This document shows, in pieces, positions 55,372 through 64,000 of a stretch of 64,000 bases of DNA (position 1 is the first letter of the stretch; each line of letters opens with the position of its first letter). The notes below the pieces were generated by a model that was not told the DNA's origin, did not search any database, and saw only the letters and a list, made by a program, of their open reading frames with translations. Source of the stretch: Comamonas testosteroni (GTDB taxonomy: Bacteria; Pseudomonadota; Gammaproteobacteria; Burkholderiales; Burkholderiaceae_C); the NCBI GenBank assembly GCA_008727115.1, contig CP044131.1, positions 2,232,001-2,296,000 on the forward strand, written 5' to 3'. A program made the translations under genes and the position numbers.

Positions 55372-56087
55372 AGGTCTGCGTTGTGGTAGACGTCCTGAAC
55401 GTCATCCAAGTCTTCAATCATGTCCAGCAGCTTCTGCATGCGAGCTGCGTCGTCGCCTTCAAGGGCAATGGTGTTTTCGGGGCGCATGGTCACTTCTGCC
55501 ATGTCCGGAGTCAAGCCTGCCGCTTGCAGTGCATCGCGCACCGCTTCAAAGTCGCCGGGCGTGGTCAGCACTTCAATGCCACCTTCGTCATCGGTAATCA
55601 CGTCATCGGCTCCGGCTTCCAGGGCAAGCTCCATGACTTTTTCTTCGTCCGTGCCGGGAGCAAACAGAATCTGCCCCACATTCTTGAACTGGAAAGCCAC
55701 CGAGCCTTCGGTGCCCATATTGCCGCCATGCTTGCTAAAAGCATGGCGAACCTCGGCCACCGTACGTACGCGATTGTCCGTCATTGTGTCGACGATGATG
55801 GCCGCACCGCCGATGCCATAGCCTTCGTAGCGAATTTCTTCGTAGGTCACGCCATCGAGATTGCCGGTGGCCTTGTCGATGTTGCGCTTGATATTGTCGG
55901 CCGGCATGTTGGCCGCCTTGGCCTTGTCCACCGCCAGTCGCAGACGTGGGTTGGCCGTCAGATCACCGCCGCCCTGACGGGCTGCCACCATGATTTCACG
56001 AATGATGCGGGTCCAGATACGGCCGCGCTTTTCATCCTGGCGACCCTTGCGGTGCTGGATGTTGGCCCATTTGCTGTGTCCTGCCAC
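55368..56087 (-). CDS. YebC/PmpR-family regulatory protein
   Basis: 239 residues. [21 protein letters not shown] opens it, followed by [41 protein letters not shown] and [20 protein letters not shown]. The family includes DNA-binding regulators and a translation factor relieving proline stalls. First gene of the minus-strand operon. Confidence 0.95.
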   Translation of the reverse strand: MAGHSKWANIQHRKGRQDEKRGRIWTRIIREIMVAARQGGGDLTANPRLRLAVDKAKAANMPADNIKRNIDKATGNLDGVTYEEIRYEGYGIGGAAIIVDTMTDNRVRTVAEVRHAFSKHGGNMGTEGSVAFQFKNVGQILFAPGTDEEKVMELALEAGADDVITDDEGGIEVLTTPGDFEAVRDALQAAGLTPDMAEVTMRPENTIALEGDDAARMQKLLDMIEDLDDVQDVYHNADL

Positions 56088-56168
56088 AGGGAATCCTTTG
56101 ATATTTGATTTAACCTAGCGGGTGAGATTTTACTTTTGACTGTAAGCCCCCCTCAGAGGAAACCCGAA

Positions 56169-57695
56169 ATGGCTTCACCCTTATTGATTGCCCAGCACTC
56201 TGCCACAGAATGTGCCCTGCTGCCCGGACTGGCCAATCGGCATGGCCTGATCACCGGAGCGACAGGCACCGGCAAAACCGTCACCCTGCAAAAACTGGCT
56301 GAGAGCTTCTCACAAATTGGCGTGCCCGTTTTCATGGCCGACGTCAAAGGCGATTTAAGCGGCATCAGCCAAAACGGCAAAGTCGGCGACAAGCTCGCCG
56401 CTTCGCTCAAGGATAGAGGCATTGAGCTGCCAGAACCCCTGGCCTGCCCCACCACGCTCTGGGATGTGTTCGGGGAGCAAGGCCACCCGGTGCGCGCCAC
56501 CATTTCGGACATGGGGCCCCTGCTCATCGGCCGCATGCTGAACCTGAACGACACGCAGATGGGCGTGCTCACACTGGTCTTCAAGATTGCCGATGACAAC
56601 GGCATGCTGCTGCTGGATCTCAAGGACCTGCGCGCCATGCTCACCTTTGTGGGCGACAACGCCAAGCAGTTCACCACGCAGTACGGCAACATCAGCGCCG
56701 CCAGCGTGGGCGCCATCCAGCGTGGCCTGCTGACCATTGAGAGCCAGGGCGGAGACAAGTTCTTTGGCGAGCCCATGCTCGACATCAACGACCTGATGCA
56801 GACCGGCGCCAACGGCATGGGCGTCATCAATGTGCTGGCCGCCGACAAGCTGATGAACGCGCCGCGCCTGTACTCGACCTTTTTGCTGTGGCTGCTGTCC
56901 GAGCTGTTCGAGCAACTGCCCGAAATCGGCGACCCTGAAAAACCCAAGCTGGTCTTTTTCTTCGACGAGGCCCACCTGCTGTTCAACGACGCACCCAAGG
57001 TGCTGATCGAGCGTATCGAACTGGTCGTGCGTCTGGTGCGATCCAAGGGTGTGGGCGTGTATTTCGTCACCCAGAACCCGCTGGACATTCCCGACTCCGT
57101 ACTGGGCCAGCTGGGCAACCGCGTGCAACATGCCTTGCGCGCTTTTACCCCGCGCGACCAGAAGGCCGTCTCGTCGGCCGCATCCACCATGCGCCCCAAC
57201 CCGGGTCTGGACATTGCCGCCGCCATCACCGAGCTGGCCGTGGGCGAGGCGCTGATCAGCTTCCTCGACGAAAAAGGCCGCCCCAGCGTGACGGAGCGCG
57301 TCTTCGTGATTCCTCCCGGCAGCCAGCTGGGTCCAATTACGGCCGAGCAGCGCCAGGCGCTGATCAGCAGCTCGCTGGTCGCCGGTGTGTATGAAGAGGC
57401 CGTGGATCGCGAATCAGCCTTCGAGATGCTGAAGGGCCGTGCGGACAGCGCTACCCCCGCCAAGCCCGGCGAAGCACCTGCAGCTGCCGGAGCTGCTCAG
57501 CAAGGCGCAGCATCGGACACCATGATGGATGGTCTCAAAGAGCTGCTGTTCGGCCGCACCGGCCCGCGCGGCGGCCAGCACGATGGGCTGGTGCAGACCA
57601 TGGCCAAGTCCACCATGCGCACCATGGGCAACAATCTGGGCAAGGAAATTTTGCGCGGCGTGCTGGGTGGCATTCTGGGCAACAAGAAGCGCTAA
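56169..57695 (+). CDS. HerA-like DUF853 ATPase
   Basis: About 508 residues, YjgR-type. It has Walker [20 protein letters not shown], Walker [13 protein letters not shown], and [20 protein letters not shown]. The C-terminal region includes an Ala/Gly-rich linker and ends [25 protein letters not shown] precedes ATG 56169; the longer frame uses a TTG without support. DUF853 proteins are hexameric ATPases related to HerA helicase; the cellular role is unknown. Confidence 0.9.
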   Translation: MASPLLIAQHSATECALLPGLANRHGLITGATGTGKTVTLQKLAESFSQIGVPVFMADVKGDLSGISQNGKVGDKLAASLKDRGIELPEPLACPTTLWDVFGEQGHPVRATISDMGPLLIGRMLNLNDTQMGVLTLVFKIADDNGMLLLDLKDLRAMLTFVGDNAKQFTTQYGNISAASVGAIQRGLLTIESQGGDKFFGEPMLDINDLMQTGANGMGVINVLAADKLMNAPRLYSTFLLWLLSELFEQLPEIGDPEKPKLVFFFDEAHLLFNDAPKVLIERIELVVRLVRSKGVGVYFVTQNPLDIPDSVLGQLGNRVQHALRAFTPRDQKAVSSAASTMRPNPGLDIAAAITELAVGEALISFLDEKGRPSVTERVFVIPPGSQLGPITAEQRQALISSSLVAGVYEEAVDRESAFEMLKGRADSATPAKPGEAPAAAGAAQQGAASDTMMDGLKELLFGRTGPRGGQHDGLVQTMAKSTMRTMGNNLGKEILRGVLGGILGNKKR

Positions 57696-57722
57696 ATTCA
57701 TAGCTACTTGCGCTTGACAGGC
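57695..57722 (-). repeat. Half copy of the ~45-nt dispersed repeat
   Basis: ATTCATAGCTACTTGCGCTTG matches the ATAGCT...GCGCTT half of the repeat in inverse orientation. It begins at the HerA-like stop codon. Confidence 0.5.
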
Positions 57723-57742
57723 CTGCCTTGCAGGCCTTTTTC
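57719..57742 (+). terminator. Intrinsic terminator after the HerA-like gene
   Basis: AGGCCTGC (57719-57726) pairs with GCAGGCCT (57730-57737) around CTT and runs into T's. Confidence 0.85.
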
Positions 57743-57824
57743 ATTGCCAACCGGGGAAATTACCGAGAAGCCCAGTCACACCGGGGACTTCCATCCATCC
57801 CAGCACCGGGCCACCATCTGTGCC

Positions 57825-58802
57825 ATGTCGCACACACCATCCAGCCCCCACACCACTACCCCCTACACTGCATCGGACGATGCTTTGCCCGCTATGAAGC
57901 TGAGTTGCTTTCGGCTGGAGCAAAGCGATCACATTGCCCATCTGGTGCTCAATCGCCCCGACGCCTTCAACACTCTGAACCCCAAGCTCTGGCAGGAGCT
58001 GGACGCAGTGCTGGATGAGCTTCACCGCAGTGGCACTGCCCGCGCCCTGGTCATCAGCAGCACTGGCAAGCATTTCTGTGCGGGCATGGCCCTGGACACC
58101 TTTGCCGACCCCCACTTTGCGCCCAACGACCGCACCCCCGAAGGGCGCGCCGCCATCATCGACGCCTTGGCTCAGTTGCAGGCCACCTTCAACAAGATCG
58201 AGGCACTGCGCATGCCTGTGATCTGTGCCATTCAGGGCGGCTGCGTGGGCGGCGGGCTGGATCTCGTGGCTACGGCCTGCATACGCTATGCCAGCGCCGA
58301 GGCATTCTTCTGCATCCAGGAAATCAATATCGGCATGACGGCCGACCTGGGCAGTCTGCAGCGCCTGCCCAAGCTTATGCCCCTGGGCATCGTCAAGGAG
58401 CTGGCCTATACCGGCAGGCGCATGAGCGCCCAGGAAGCGGCCAGCCACGGCCTGGTCAATGCTGTTTATGAGAGCCATGAAGCCAGCGTCACCGCAGCGC
58501 TGGCCTGTGCCCAGGAAATTGCGGCCAAGCCGCCCATTGCCATCTGGGGCAGCAAGCAAGCTATCAACTATGCGCGCGACCACAGCGTTGCCGACTCGCT
58601 GCAGCAGATGGGCTGGGTACAAAGCGGAATCTGGAGCAACCGCCATGTGATGGAAGCTGTCAGCGCCATGCAGGCCAAGCGCACAGGCGCACAGGCGACT
58701 TTGCACCGCTGGAGCCGCTGCGTGCATTTGCGCCTGCCACGCCAAAGCCAGGTAAAGAGTCCTGATTTCATAGCTACTAGCGCTTGCAGGAAAAGGGTTT
58801 AA
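57825..58802 (+). CDS. Enoyl-CoA hydratase/isomerase family, dienoyl-CoA isomerase-like, C-terminus frameshifted
   Basis: 325 residues from ATG 57825 (57894 also possible). The crotonase core has AHLVLNRPDAFNTLNPKLW, HFCAGMALDTFA, VICAIQGGCVGGGLDLVATA and the acidic block EINIGMTADLGSLQRLPKLM, typical of delta3,5-delta2,4-dienoyl-CoA isomerase (ECH1-like). An 8-bp tandem duplication at 58680-58695 shifts the frame. With one copy removed the end would read KRTGDFAPLEPLRAFAPA and stop at 58765, as is usual for the family; as sequenced it runs through a dispersed repeat to 58802. Confidence 0.85.
   Translation: MSHTPSSPHTTTPYTASDDALPAMKLSCFRLEQSDHIAHLVLNRPDAFNTLNPKLWQELDAVLDELHRSGTARALVISSTGKHFCAGMALDTFADPHFAPNDRTPEGRAAIIDALAQLQATFNKIEALRMPVICAIQGGCVGGGLDLVATACIRYASAEAFFCIQEINIGMTADLGSLQRLPKLMPLGIVKELAYTGRRMSAQEAASHGLVNAVYESHEASVTAALACAQEIAAKPPIAIWGSKQAINYARDHSVADSLQQMGWVQSGIWSNRHVMEAVSAMQAKRTGAQATLHRWSRCVHLRLPRQSQVKSPDFIATSACRKRV
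58680..58695. repeat. 8-bp tandem duplication in the isomerase gene
   Basis: CGCACAGG occurs twice in tandem (58680-58687 and 58688-58695). Removing one copy restores a frame ending at TGA 58765 with a family-like C-terminus. Confidence 0.8.
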
Positions 58803-58812
58803 AGGCTTTTTT
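58764..58812 (-). repeat. Copy of the ~45-nt dispersed repeat
   Basis: Reads GATTTCATAGCTACTAGCGC then TTGCAGG...TTTAAAGGCTTTTTT. It is partly degenerate. It overlaps the frameshifted end of the isomerase gene, but would lie exactly after the unshifted stop. Confidence 0.65.
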
Positions 58813-58959
58813 ACTGATATTTTCAATGTGTATCTATCGCACGCCAGACCTTGCCCGGATGCTCTCCCCGCAGTCATGTAAAGCAGCTGCGCTGCATCAG
58901 GCGAAGCTGGTCGATGCACCGTTATCATGGTTTCAGTCTCTACACCAGCCTGTACTGCC

Positions 58960-59943
58960 ATGAGCACCACAAACACCTCCTCGCCTGCCTTGCCCACTTA
59001 TGACGACGTTGCTGCGGCGGCCCTGCGCCTCCAAGGCGTCGCCCACCGCACACCCGTGCTGACCAGCCGCACCATGGACGAGCAACTGGGCGCGCGCCTG
59101 TTCTTCAAGTGCGAGAACCTGCAGCGCATCGGCGCTTTCAAGTTTCGTGGTGCCTACAACGCCCTGTCCCAGTTCACCCCCGAGCAGCGCAAGGGCGGTG
59201 CGCTGGCCTTTTCCTCGGGCAACCATGCCCAGGCCATTGCCCACGCGGCGCAGCTGCTGGACATGCCGGCCCTGATCGTCATGCCCGAAGATGCCCCCGC
59301 CTCCAAAATGGCCGCCACACGCGGCTACGGTGCCCAGGTCGTCACCTACAACCGTTTTAGCGAAGACCGCGAAGCCATTGCCGCCAAACTGGCCGCCGAG
59401 CGCGGCATGACGCTGATCCCGCCCTACAACCACCGCGATGTAATTGCTGGCCAGGGCACGGCGGTAATGGAGCTGCTGCAGGAGCAGCCCGACCTGGACT
59501 ACCTTTTTGTCTGCCTGGGCGGCGGTGGCCTGCTCTCGGGTAGTCTGCTGGCAGCCAATGCGCTCGCCCCCCGGTGTCAGGTCATCGGCGTGGAGCCTGA
59601 AGCCGGCAATGATGTGCAGCAATCGCTGCGCGCAGGCCATATCGTCCCAATCCCCACGCCACGCACCATTGCCGATGGCGCTCAGACCCAGGCTCCTGGC
59701 GATATCACTTTCGCCATCATCCAGCAGCGCGTCAGCGAGGTTCTGACCGTGAGCGACCCCCAATTGATAGAGTCCATGCGCTTTTATGCCGAACGCATGA
59801 AAATCGTGGTTGAACCCACCGGCGCACTCTCGCTGGCAGCGGCCATTCACGGCGGCCTGCCCCTGCAGGGCAAACGCGTAGGCATTGTGATCAGCGGTGG
59901 CAATGTGGATTTAGCGCGTTTTGCCAGCCTGCTATCCGAGTGA
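58960..59943 (+). CDS. Threonine/hydroxyaspartate ammonia-lyase-type PLP enzyme
   Basis: About 327 residues, fold-type II. The PLP Lys lies in NLQRIGAFKFRGAYNALSQF, followed by ALAFSSGNHAQAIAHAAQLL, PEDAPASKMAATRGYGAQVV, and the glycine-rich FVCLGGGGLLSGSLLAANAL. The single-domain length without an ACT domain fits catabolic threonine dehydratase, serine racemase or threo-3-hydroxyaspartate ammonia-lyase; I cannot choose. I prefer ATG 58960. Confidence 0.87.
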   Translation: MSTTNTSSPALPTYDDVAAAALRLQGVAHRTPVLTSRTMDEQLGARLFFKCENLQRIGAFKFRGAYNALSQFTPEQRKGGALAFSSGNHAQAIAHAAQLLDMPALIVMPEDAPASKMAATRGYGAQVVTYNRFSEDREAIAAKLAAERGMTLIPPYNHRDVIAGQGTAVMELLQEQPDLDYLFVCLGGGGLLSGSLLAANALAPRCQVIGVEPEAGNDVQQSLRAGHIVPIPTPRTIADGAQTQAPGDITFAIIQQRVSEVLTVSDPQLIESMRFYAERMKIVVEPTGALSLAAAIHGGLPLQGKRVGIVISGGNVDLARFASLLSE

Positions 59944-60053
59944 CAGCGAAAATAACGCCTGTTGCGAATGACTCCGCATCCCGTTCTCCCCTATTTCCGC
60001 AGACATGGCTGCCATAAGCGACTGCGCCTGCCTTCAACACAAAGACCAAGAAC

Positions 60054-60686
60054 ATGAGCACTTTGCATTTGATCGACCACCCTCTGGTCCAGCACAAACT
60101 GACGCTGATGCGCCGCAAGGAAGCCAGCACCAACAGCTTTCGCCGCATGCTGGGCGAGCTGTCCACGCTGATGGCCTATGAGCTGACACGCGACTTCCCG
60201 CTGCAAGATATTGAAATCGAAACCCCCATGGAAAAGATGACCGGCAAGGTCATTGATGGCAAGAAGTTGGCTCTGGTCTCCATCCTGCGCGCGGGTAACG
60301 GTTTCCTGGACGGCATGCTCAACGTAGTGCCCGGTGCGCGCATCGGCCACATCGGCCTGTTCCGCGACCCCGAGACGCTCAAGCCCGTCGAGTACTACTA
60401 CAAGATGCCCGAGAACATGTGCGAGCGCGATGTGATCGTGGTCGACCCCATGCTGGCCACCGGCAACTCCGCCGTCGCCGCCGTGCAGCAGCTCAAGGAC
60501 AAGAGCGCTCCCAAGTCCATCAAGTTCATGTGCCTGCTGGCGGCCCCCGAAGGCGTCAAGACCATGCAGGCCGCCCACCCCGACGTGGACATTTACACCG
60601 CCGCCGTGGATCGCGAGCTGGACAGCCACGGCTACATCCTGCCCGGCCTGGGTGATGCAGGCGACCGCATCTTCGGCACCAAATAA
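60054..60686 (+). CDS. upp: Uracil phosphoribosyltransferase
   Basis: 210 residues. [21 protein letters not shown] opens the family pattern; [20 protein letters not shown] and [20 protein letters not shown] are the uracil and PRPP sites; the C-terminus is [17 protein letters not shown]. It salvages uracil to UMP. A strong terminator follows. Confidence 0.97.
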   Translation: MSTLHLIDHPLVQHKLTLMRRKEASTNSFRRMLGELSTLMAYELTRDFPLQDIEIETPMEKMTGKVIDGKKLALVSILRAGNGFLDGMLNVVPGARIGHIGLFRDPETLKPVEYYYKMPENMCERDVIVVDPMLATGNSAVAAVQQLKDKSAPKSIKFMCLLAAPEGVKTMQAAHPDVDIYTAAVDRELDSHGYILPGLGDAGDRIFGTK

Positions 60687-60710
60687 GCGCCCTGCTCGCT
60701 CCCAGACAAA

Positions 60711-60742
60711 AAGCCTCGAGGTTTACACCTCGAGGCTTTTTT
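60711..60742 (+). terminator. Intrinsic terminator of upp
   Basis: AGCCTCGAGG pairs with CCTCGAGGCT around TTTACA, then TTTTTT. Confidence 0.92.
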
Positions 60743-61118
60743 ATTTGCTGACTCTTGACCGACTCTGCGCCATTGCACTCGTCGTGCTTCGCCACATTGA
60801 CCGCTAAGCCTGCGCTGTATGTGCACTGTGTCTTGAGGTTTCCAGCTCTCTCCTCGCTTACCCTGAGTCACTGTCTATTTTTTACGGACCGATATTTCGC
60901 CCAGCTGCTGATTACTGACTCAAAAACTGGCGCCACTTTCATGTCCAGTTCTGGCTAATTTTGAATCTCATATTCTTTAGCGATTAAACGCATGCAACTT
61001 GAAATGCGTTGCCTCTCCACTCCTATTAATAAAACATTTGCACACATCAATTAACAAATAGTATCTTTTTGACAGAAAATCACTCTCTACGACAAAGACT
61101 AGAAACTAGGAGATAAAG
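60743..61118. other. 5' region of the Sel1 gene, cut off by IS3
   Basis: 376 bp, AT-rich over its last 150 bp, which suggests a promoter region. It ends with AGGAG (61108-61112) and ATAAAG. These would be the ribosome-binding site and spacer of the Sel1 gene if the IS were absent. Confidence 0.6.
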
Positions 61119-61167
61119 TGAATCGCACCGGCTTCCGTGGAGGCTCAACTCCTGAGAGGATTGAGTC

Positions 61168-61494
61168 ATGAACACTAAAGCTGCTCGTTTTAGCCCTGAG
61201 GTACGTGAACGTGCCGTACGTTTGGTGCAGGAATGCCAAGCGGATTACGCATCACTGTGGGGTGCGTGTGAATCGATTGCCCCCAAGATAGGTTGCTCGG
61301 TCAGCACCCTGCATGGGTGGGTGCAGCGCAAAGAAATAGATGCAGGCCAACGCCCAGGATTGACCACGGATGAACGTGAGCGGCTCAAACAACTTGAGCG
61401 AGAGAACAAGGAACTGCGCCGTGCCAATGACATCCTCAAGGCTGCGAGCGCTTTTTTTGCGCAGGCGGAGCTGGACCGTCGCATCAAGAGTTAA
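61168..61494 (+). CDS. IS3 transposase OrfA
   Basis: 108 residues. The helix-turn-helix part has [18 protein letters not shown] and [20 protein letters not shown]; the leucine-zipper part has [22 protein letters not shown]. Seven T's at 61452-61458 precede the OrfB overlap, a likely -1 frameshift site. Confidence 0.93.
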   Translation: MNTKAARFSPEVRERAVRLVQECQADYASLWGACESIAPKIGCSVSTLHGWVQRKEIDAGQRPGLTTDERERLKQLERENKELRRANDILKAASAFFAQAELDRRIKS

Positions 61495-62414
61495 TTGACT
61501 TTGTAGACCAGTATCGTGATGCCTATGGGGTCGAGCCAATTTGCAGGTTGCTGCAAATTGCCCCATCGGGCTACAGGCGCAGGGTTCAACAAAGAAACTG
61601 CCCTTGGCTGCGCTGCAAGCGCAGCCAATCAGATGAAGAACGTTGCAGTCATATTCAACGGGTGTGGCATGCCAATTGGCAGGTGTATGGCATCGTCAAA
61701 GTCTGGAAGCAGATGCACCGAGAGGGTTTGCCGATTGCCCGCTGCACAGTGCAACGCCTGATGCGCAAGCTGGGCCTTGAAGGTGCAAGGCGAGGCAAGA
61801 AGGTACGTACGACACGCCCAGATGTGGCACGGCCAAGCCCGCTAGACCTGGTCAACCGCCAGTTCACAGCCCAGCGCCCTGACCAGCTTTGGGTTGCAGA
61901 CTTCACCTATATATCAACATGGCAAGGGCAAATGTTTGTGGCCTTTGTGATTGATGTCTATGCCCGCCGCATAGTGGGCTGGCGGGTCAGCAGCCACATG
62001 CGTACGGACTTTGTGGTGGATGCGCTGGAGCAGGCGCTGTATGCCAGACAACCTTCAAGCGATACGAAACTGATTCACCACTCCGATAGGGGGAGCCAGT
62101 ATGTGTCTATTTGCTACACAGAGCGTTTGGAGGAAGCTGGCCTGATGCCTTCGGTGGGCAGTACCGGCGATTCCTATGACAACGCCTTGGCCGAAACCAT
62201 CAATGGTCTTTACAAAACAGAGGTTATCTATAAGCGAGGGCCGTGGAAAACACGGGAATCACTGGAGCTGGCAACACTGCAATGGGTGCACTGGTTCAAC
62301 CACGGCAGATTGCTGGAGTCCATAGGGCATATACCGCCAGCGGAAGCTGAGGCAAACTACTGGCGGCAAGTTGCCAATACCGTGCAGGCTAGCGCCTGCA
62401 CTTCAACAAACTAG
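61491..62414 (+). CDS. IS3 transposase OrfB (via -1 frameshift)
   Basis: About 307 residues in the -1 frame, reading [20 protein letters not shown] from the OrfA end. The DDE core holds [20 protein letters not shown] (first Asp), [20 protein letters not shown] (second Asp) and [20 protein letters not shown] (Glu). Family length. There is no independent strong start, so translation by frameshift from OrfA is expected. Confidence 0.92.
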   Translation, partial: LIDFVDQYRDAYGVEPICRLLQIAPSGYRRRVQQRNCPWLRCKRSQSDEERCSHIQRVWHANWQVYGIVKVWKQMHREGLPIARCTVQRLMRKLGLEGARRGKKVRTTRPDVARPSPLDLVNRQFTAQRPDQLWVADFTYISTWQGQMFVAFVIDVYARRIVGWRVSSHMRTDFVVDALEQALYARQPSSDTKLIHHSDRGSQYVSICYTERLEEAGLMPSVGSTGDSYDNALAETINGLYKTEVIYKRGPWKTRESLELATLQWVHWFNHGRLLESIGHIPPAEAEANYWRQVANTVQASACTSTN

Positions 62415-62443
62415 CCTCCACCAAACCCGGTGCGATTCAAAGC

Positions 62444-64000
62444 GTGAGGTTTCATAAAAAGACGATTGGAGTGGCATCTTTACTGGCATCGCTGTGGGTG
62501 GGAGCCCAGCCCGTGGAACTGTTCAATGATGCACAGAAGGGCGATGCAGAAGCACAGCACAACCTGGCAGTATTAATGACCCGAGGCGCAGCCCAGTGGT
62601 ATCGACGCGCAGCAGAGCAAGGTCATGCTTCTGCCCAGACCAGCCTGGCAGAGTTCTACGAGTACGGCCAAGGTGTAGAAAAAGATATCGCTGAAGCCGC
62701 ACACTGGTACAAAAGTGCTGCCGAGCAGGGTCATTTGCTTGCCCAGACTCGCATCGCCATCATGTATCACTACGGTCACGGTGTAGAAGCGGACCAGCAG
62801 GAAGCCATTGAATGGAGCCTGCGCGCAGCAGAACAAGGCAATGCGGGGGCTCAGGCGTATCTGGGGCAGTGCCTGGACTATGGTCAAGGTCTCGATCAAG
62901 ACAAAGCACAAGCAGCTCATTGGTATCGGCTTTCGGCCGATCAGGGCAATGCTCTGGCTCAGAACAACTTGGGTGTCTTGCTGGAAGAAGGCCAAGGCGT
63001 AGAAAAAAACCAGACTGAAGCATTCGAGTTGTACCAGCGTGCAGCCCAAAAGGGGTATGTCCAAGCACAAGCCAATTTAGGGGTGATGCTGGCCAATGGC
63101 CGAGGAATTGCACAGAACCTTCCCGAAGCAGCGAAGTGGTACCGACTCGCTGCCACCAAGGGAAACGGTCGAGCTCAAAATAGCTTGGGAGTACTGCTGA
63201 GCAATGGCACAGGTGTCGAGAAGAACGATCCCGAAGCCGCGCGGTTATTCCGGCTCGCCGCCACACAAGGAAATTCCTTCGCACAGGCAAACTTGGCTTA
63301 TATGTTGGTCAGTGGCCGAGGCGTGCAGCAGAACCACGCAGAAGCCGCCCAGTGGTACAGGCGTGCGGCCTCCCAAGGCCATATACGGGCTCAGTTCAAC
63401 CTGGGGGCGATGCTGGAAAAAGGCACAGGCGTGGACCAAAACCACGCCGAAGCAGCTCAGTGGTACAGACGAGCAGCTGATCAAGGACACATACAGGCCA
63501 AGACCAACTTGGGACTCATGCTTGCTAATGGTCGCGGAGTAGAGCCCAACCCCGTTGAAGCAGTCCAGTTGTACCGAGCCGCCGCCGAGAAGGGTGATGT
63601 ACGGGCCCAAACCTATCTGGGACAAATGCTGGCAAGCGGCCAGGGTGTGGCACAGAACTCGACAGAAGCCCTGCAATTATTCCGGCGTGCCGCTGAACTA
63701 GGCAATGCGCTCGCCCAGTCCAATTTGGGAGCGATGCTGGCAGAAGGTCAAGGCATTGCAAAAGACCAAACCGAAGCGGTGAAGTGGCTTCAGCGTGCTG
63801 CCGGTCAGGGCGACTCATTCGCTCAGCAAATACTCAGCGCAGCCCAAGGAGGCAACAGCAACGCAGCAATTGAAAAAGGCCTGAGCATGGCGGTAGTAGT
63901 CGTGCGCAAGAATTTCAAGATGCTCGATCAAGGCCTTGGCATCGCAGAAGACTTGAATCAAGGTAACTTCACTGAAGCCATGAGAAAAGGCTTTGTCATG
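62444..64000 (+). CDS. Secreted Sel1-repeat protein (partial, runs off the edge)
   Basis: 519 codons without a stop to the window end. GTG 62444 opens MRFHKKTIGVASLLASLWVG, a signal peptide, then about 12 Sel1-like repeats of ~36 residues with the motif AAxWYRRAAEQGHAxAQxxL followed by GxGVxxNxxEA. The first repeat is shortened. After the repeats a non-repeat part begins (AAIEKGLSMAVVVVRKNFKM). Sel1 arrays bind proteins and often act in envelope or host interaction; the role here is unknown. The ribosome-binding site is now 1.3 kb away because IS3 inserted between it and GTG. Confidence 0.88.
   Translation, partial: MRFHKKTIGVASLLASLWVGAQPVELFNDAQKGDAEAQHNLAVLMTRGAAQWYRRAAEQGHASAQTSLAEFYEYGQGVEKDIAEAAHWYKSAAEQGHLLAQTRIAIMYHYGHGVEADQQEAIEWSLRAAEQGNAGAQAYLGQCLDYGQGLDQDKAQAAHWYRLSADQGNALAQNNLGVLLEEGQGVEKNQTEAFELYQRAAQKGYVQAQANLGVMLANGRGIAQNLPEAAKWYRLAATKGNGRAQNSLGVLLSNGTGVEKNDPEAARLFRLAATQGNSFAQANLAYMLVSGRGVQQNHAEAAQWYRRAASQGHIRAQFNLGAMLEKGTGVDQNHAEAAQWYRRAADQGHIQAKTNLGLMLANGRGVEPNPVEAVQLYRAAAEKGDVRAQTYLGQMLASGQGVAQNSTEALQLFRRAAELGNALAQSNLGAMLAEGQGIAKDQTEAVKWLQRAAGQGDSFAQQILSAAQGGNSNAAIEKGLSMAVVVVRKNFKMLDQGLGIAEDLNQGNFTEAMRKGFVM

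Larger units (their letters stand above)
61119..62439 (+). mobile_element. IS3-family insertion sequence (IS51-like group)
   Basis: 1321 bp. The left end reads TGAATCGCACCGGCTTCCGT and the right end, inverted, TGAATCGCACCGGGTTTGGT. Flanking AAG/AAG (61116-61118, 62440-62442) is a 3-bp target duplication typical of IS3. Two overlapping frames encode the transposase. Confidence 0.92.

Noticed and set aside
62573-63818. Long minus-strand open frames across the Sel1 gene
   Set aside because: They are shadows of the repeat structure of the plus-strand gene, with no independent starts or domains.

Overview
The window looks like a chromosomal segment of a Comamonadaceae betaproteobacterium, most likely Comamonas or a close relative. 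The basis is high-GC codon use, a gentisate operon with a Bug-type (TctC) receptor, and two gene orders typical of betaproteobacteria: exbB-exbD / lpxK-Trm112-kdsB-adk-lexA and yebC-purD-hemF-rsfS-rlmH-maf-rng. This is inferred from reading the sequence; no database search was run.

Layout. 0-0.6 kb: tRNA-Gln and a YbjQ protein. 0.6-6.1 kb: LysR and MarR regulators divergent from a gentisate pathway operon (gentisate dioxygenase, fumarylpyruvate hydrolase, maleylpyruvate isomerase, periplasmic Bug receptor). 6.2-11.7 kb: valine catabolism (mmsA, isobutyryl-CoA dehydrogenase, mmsB) with small accessory genes between. 11.7-24.2 kb: mixed single genes, including a MocR/LysE-type divergent pair with a clear direct-repeat operator, selU, an AGCS symporter, a DsbA-like protein and dimeric isocitrate dehydrogenase. 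24.3-32 kb: monomeric isocitrate dehydrogenase, a LigB-type dioxygenase, sodB, xseA and exbB-exbD.

33.1-42.4 kb is a genomic island at a tRNA-Val gene. It is bounded by an intact tRNA and a ~114-bp duplicated tRNA 3' half plus terminator. It carries a two-gene McrBC-like system (coiled-coil AAA+ ATPase plus a DUF2357-like PD-(D/E)XK nuclease with C-terminal zinc ribbons). An ISL3 element with a perfect 8-bp target duplication sits in codon 10 of the ATPase gene. An IS30 element has truncated the island integrase, so the island is probably immobile. 42.6-60.7 kb returns to core genes: lipid A/KDO synthesis, adk, asparaginase, lexA, the rng-to-yebC operon, a HerA-like ATPase, a dienoyl-CoA isomerase-like gene with a frameshifting 8-bp duplication, an ammonia-lyase and upp. 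61.1-64 kb: an IS3 element inserted exactly between the Shine-Dalgarno and the GTG start of a large secreted Sel1-repeat gene that runs off the right edge.

Two dispersed non-coding repeat families run through the core region. One is a ~45-nt palindromic element (about ten full or degenerate copies) and the other a ~130-bp element with terminal inverted repeats (two copies). Both lie against gene ends. They, the disrupted McrBC-like island and the IS-separated Sel1 gene are the most interesting parts of the window.
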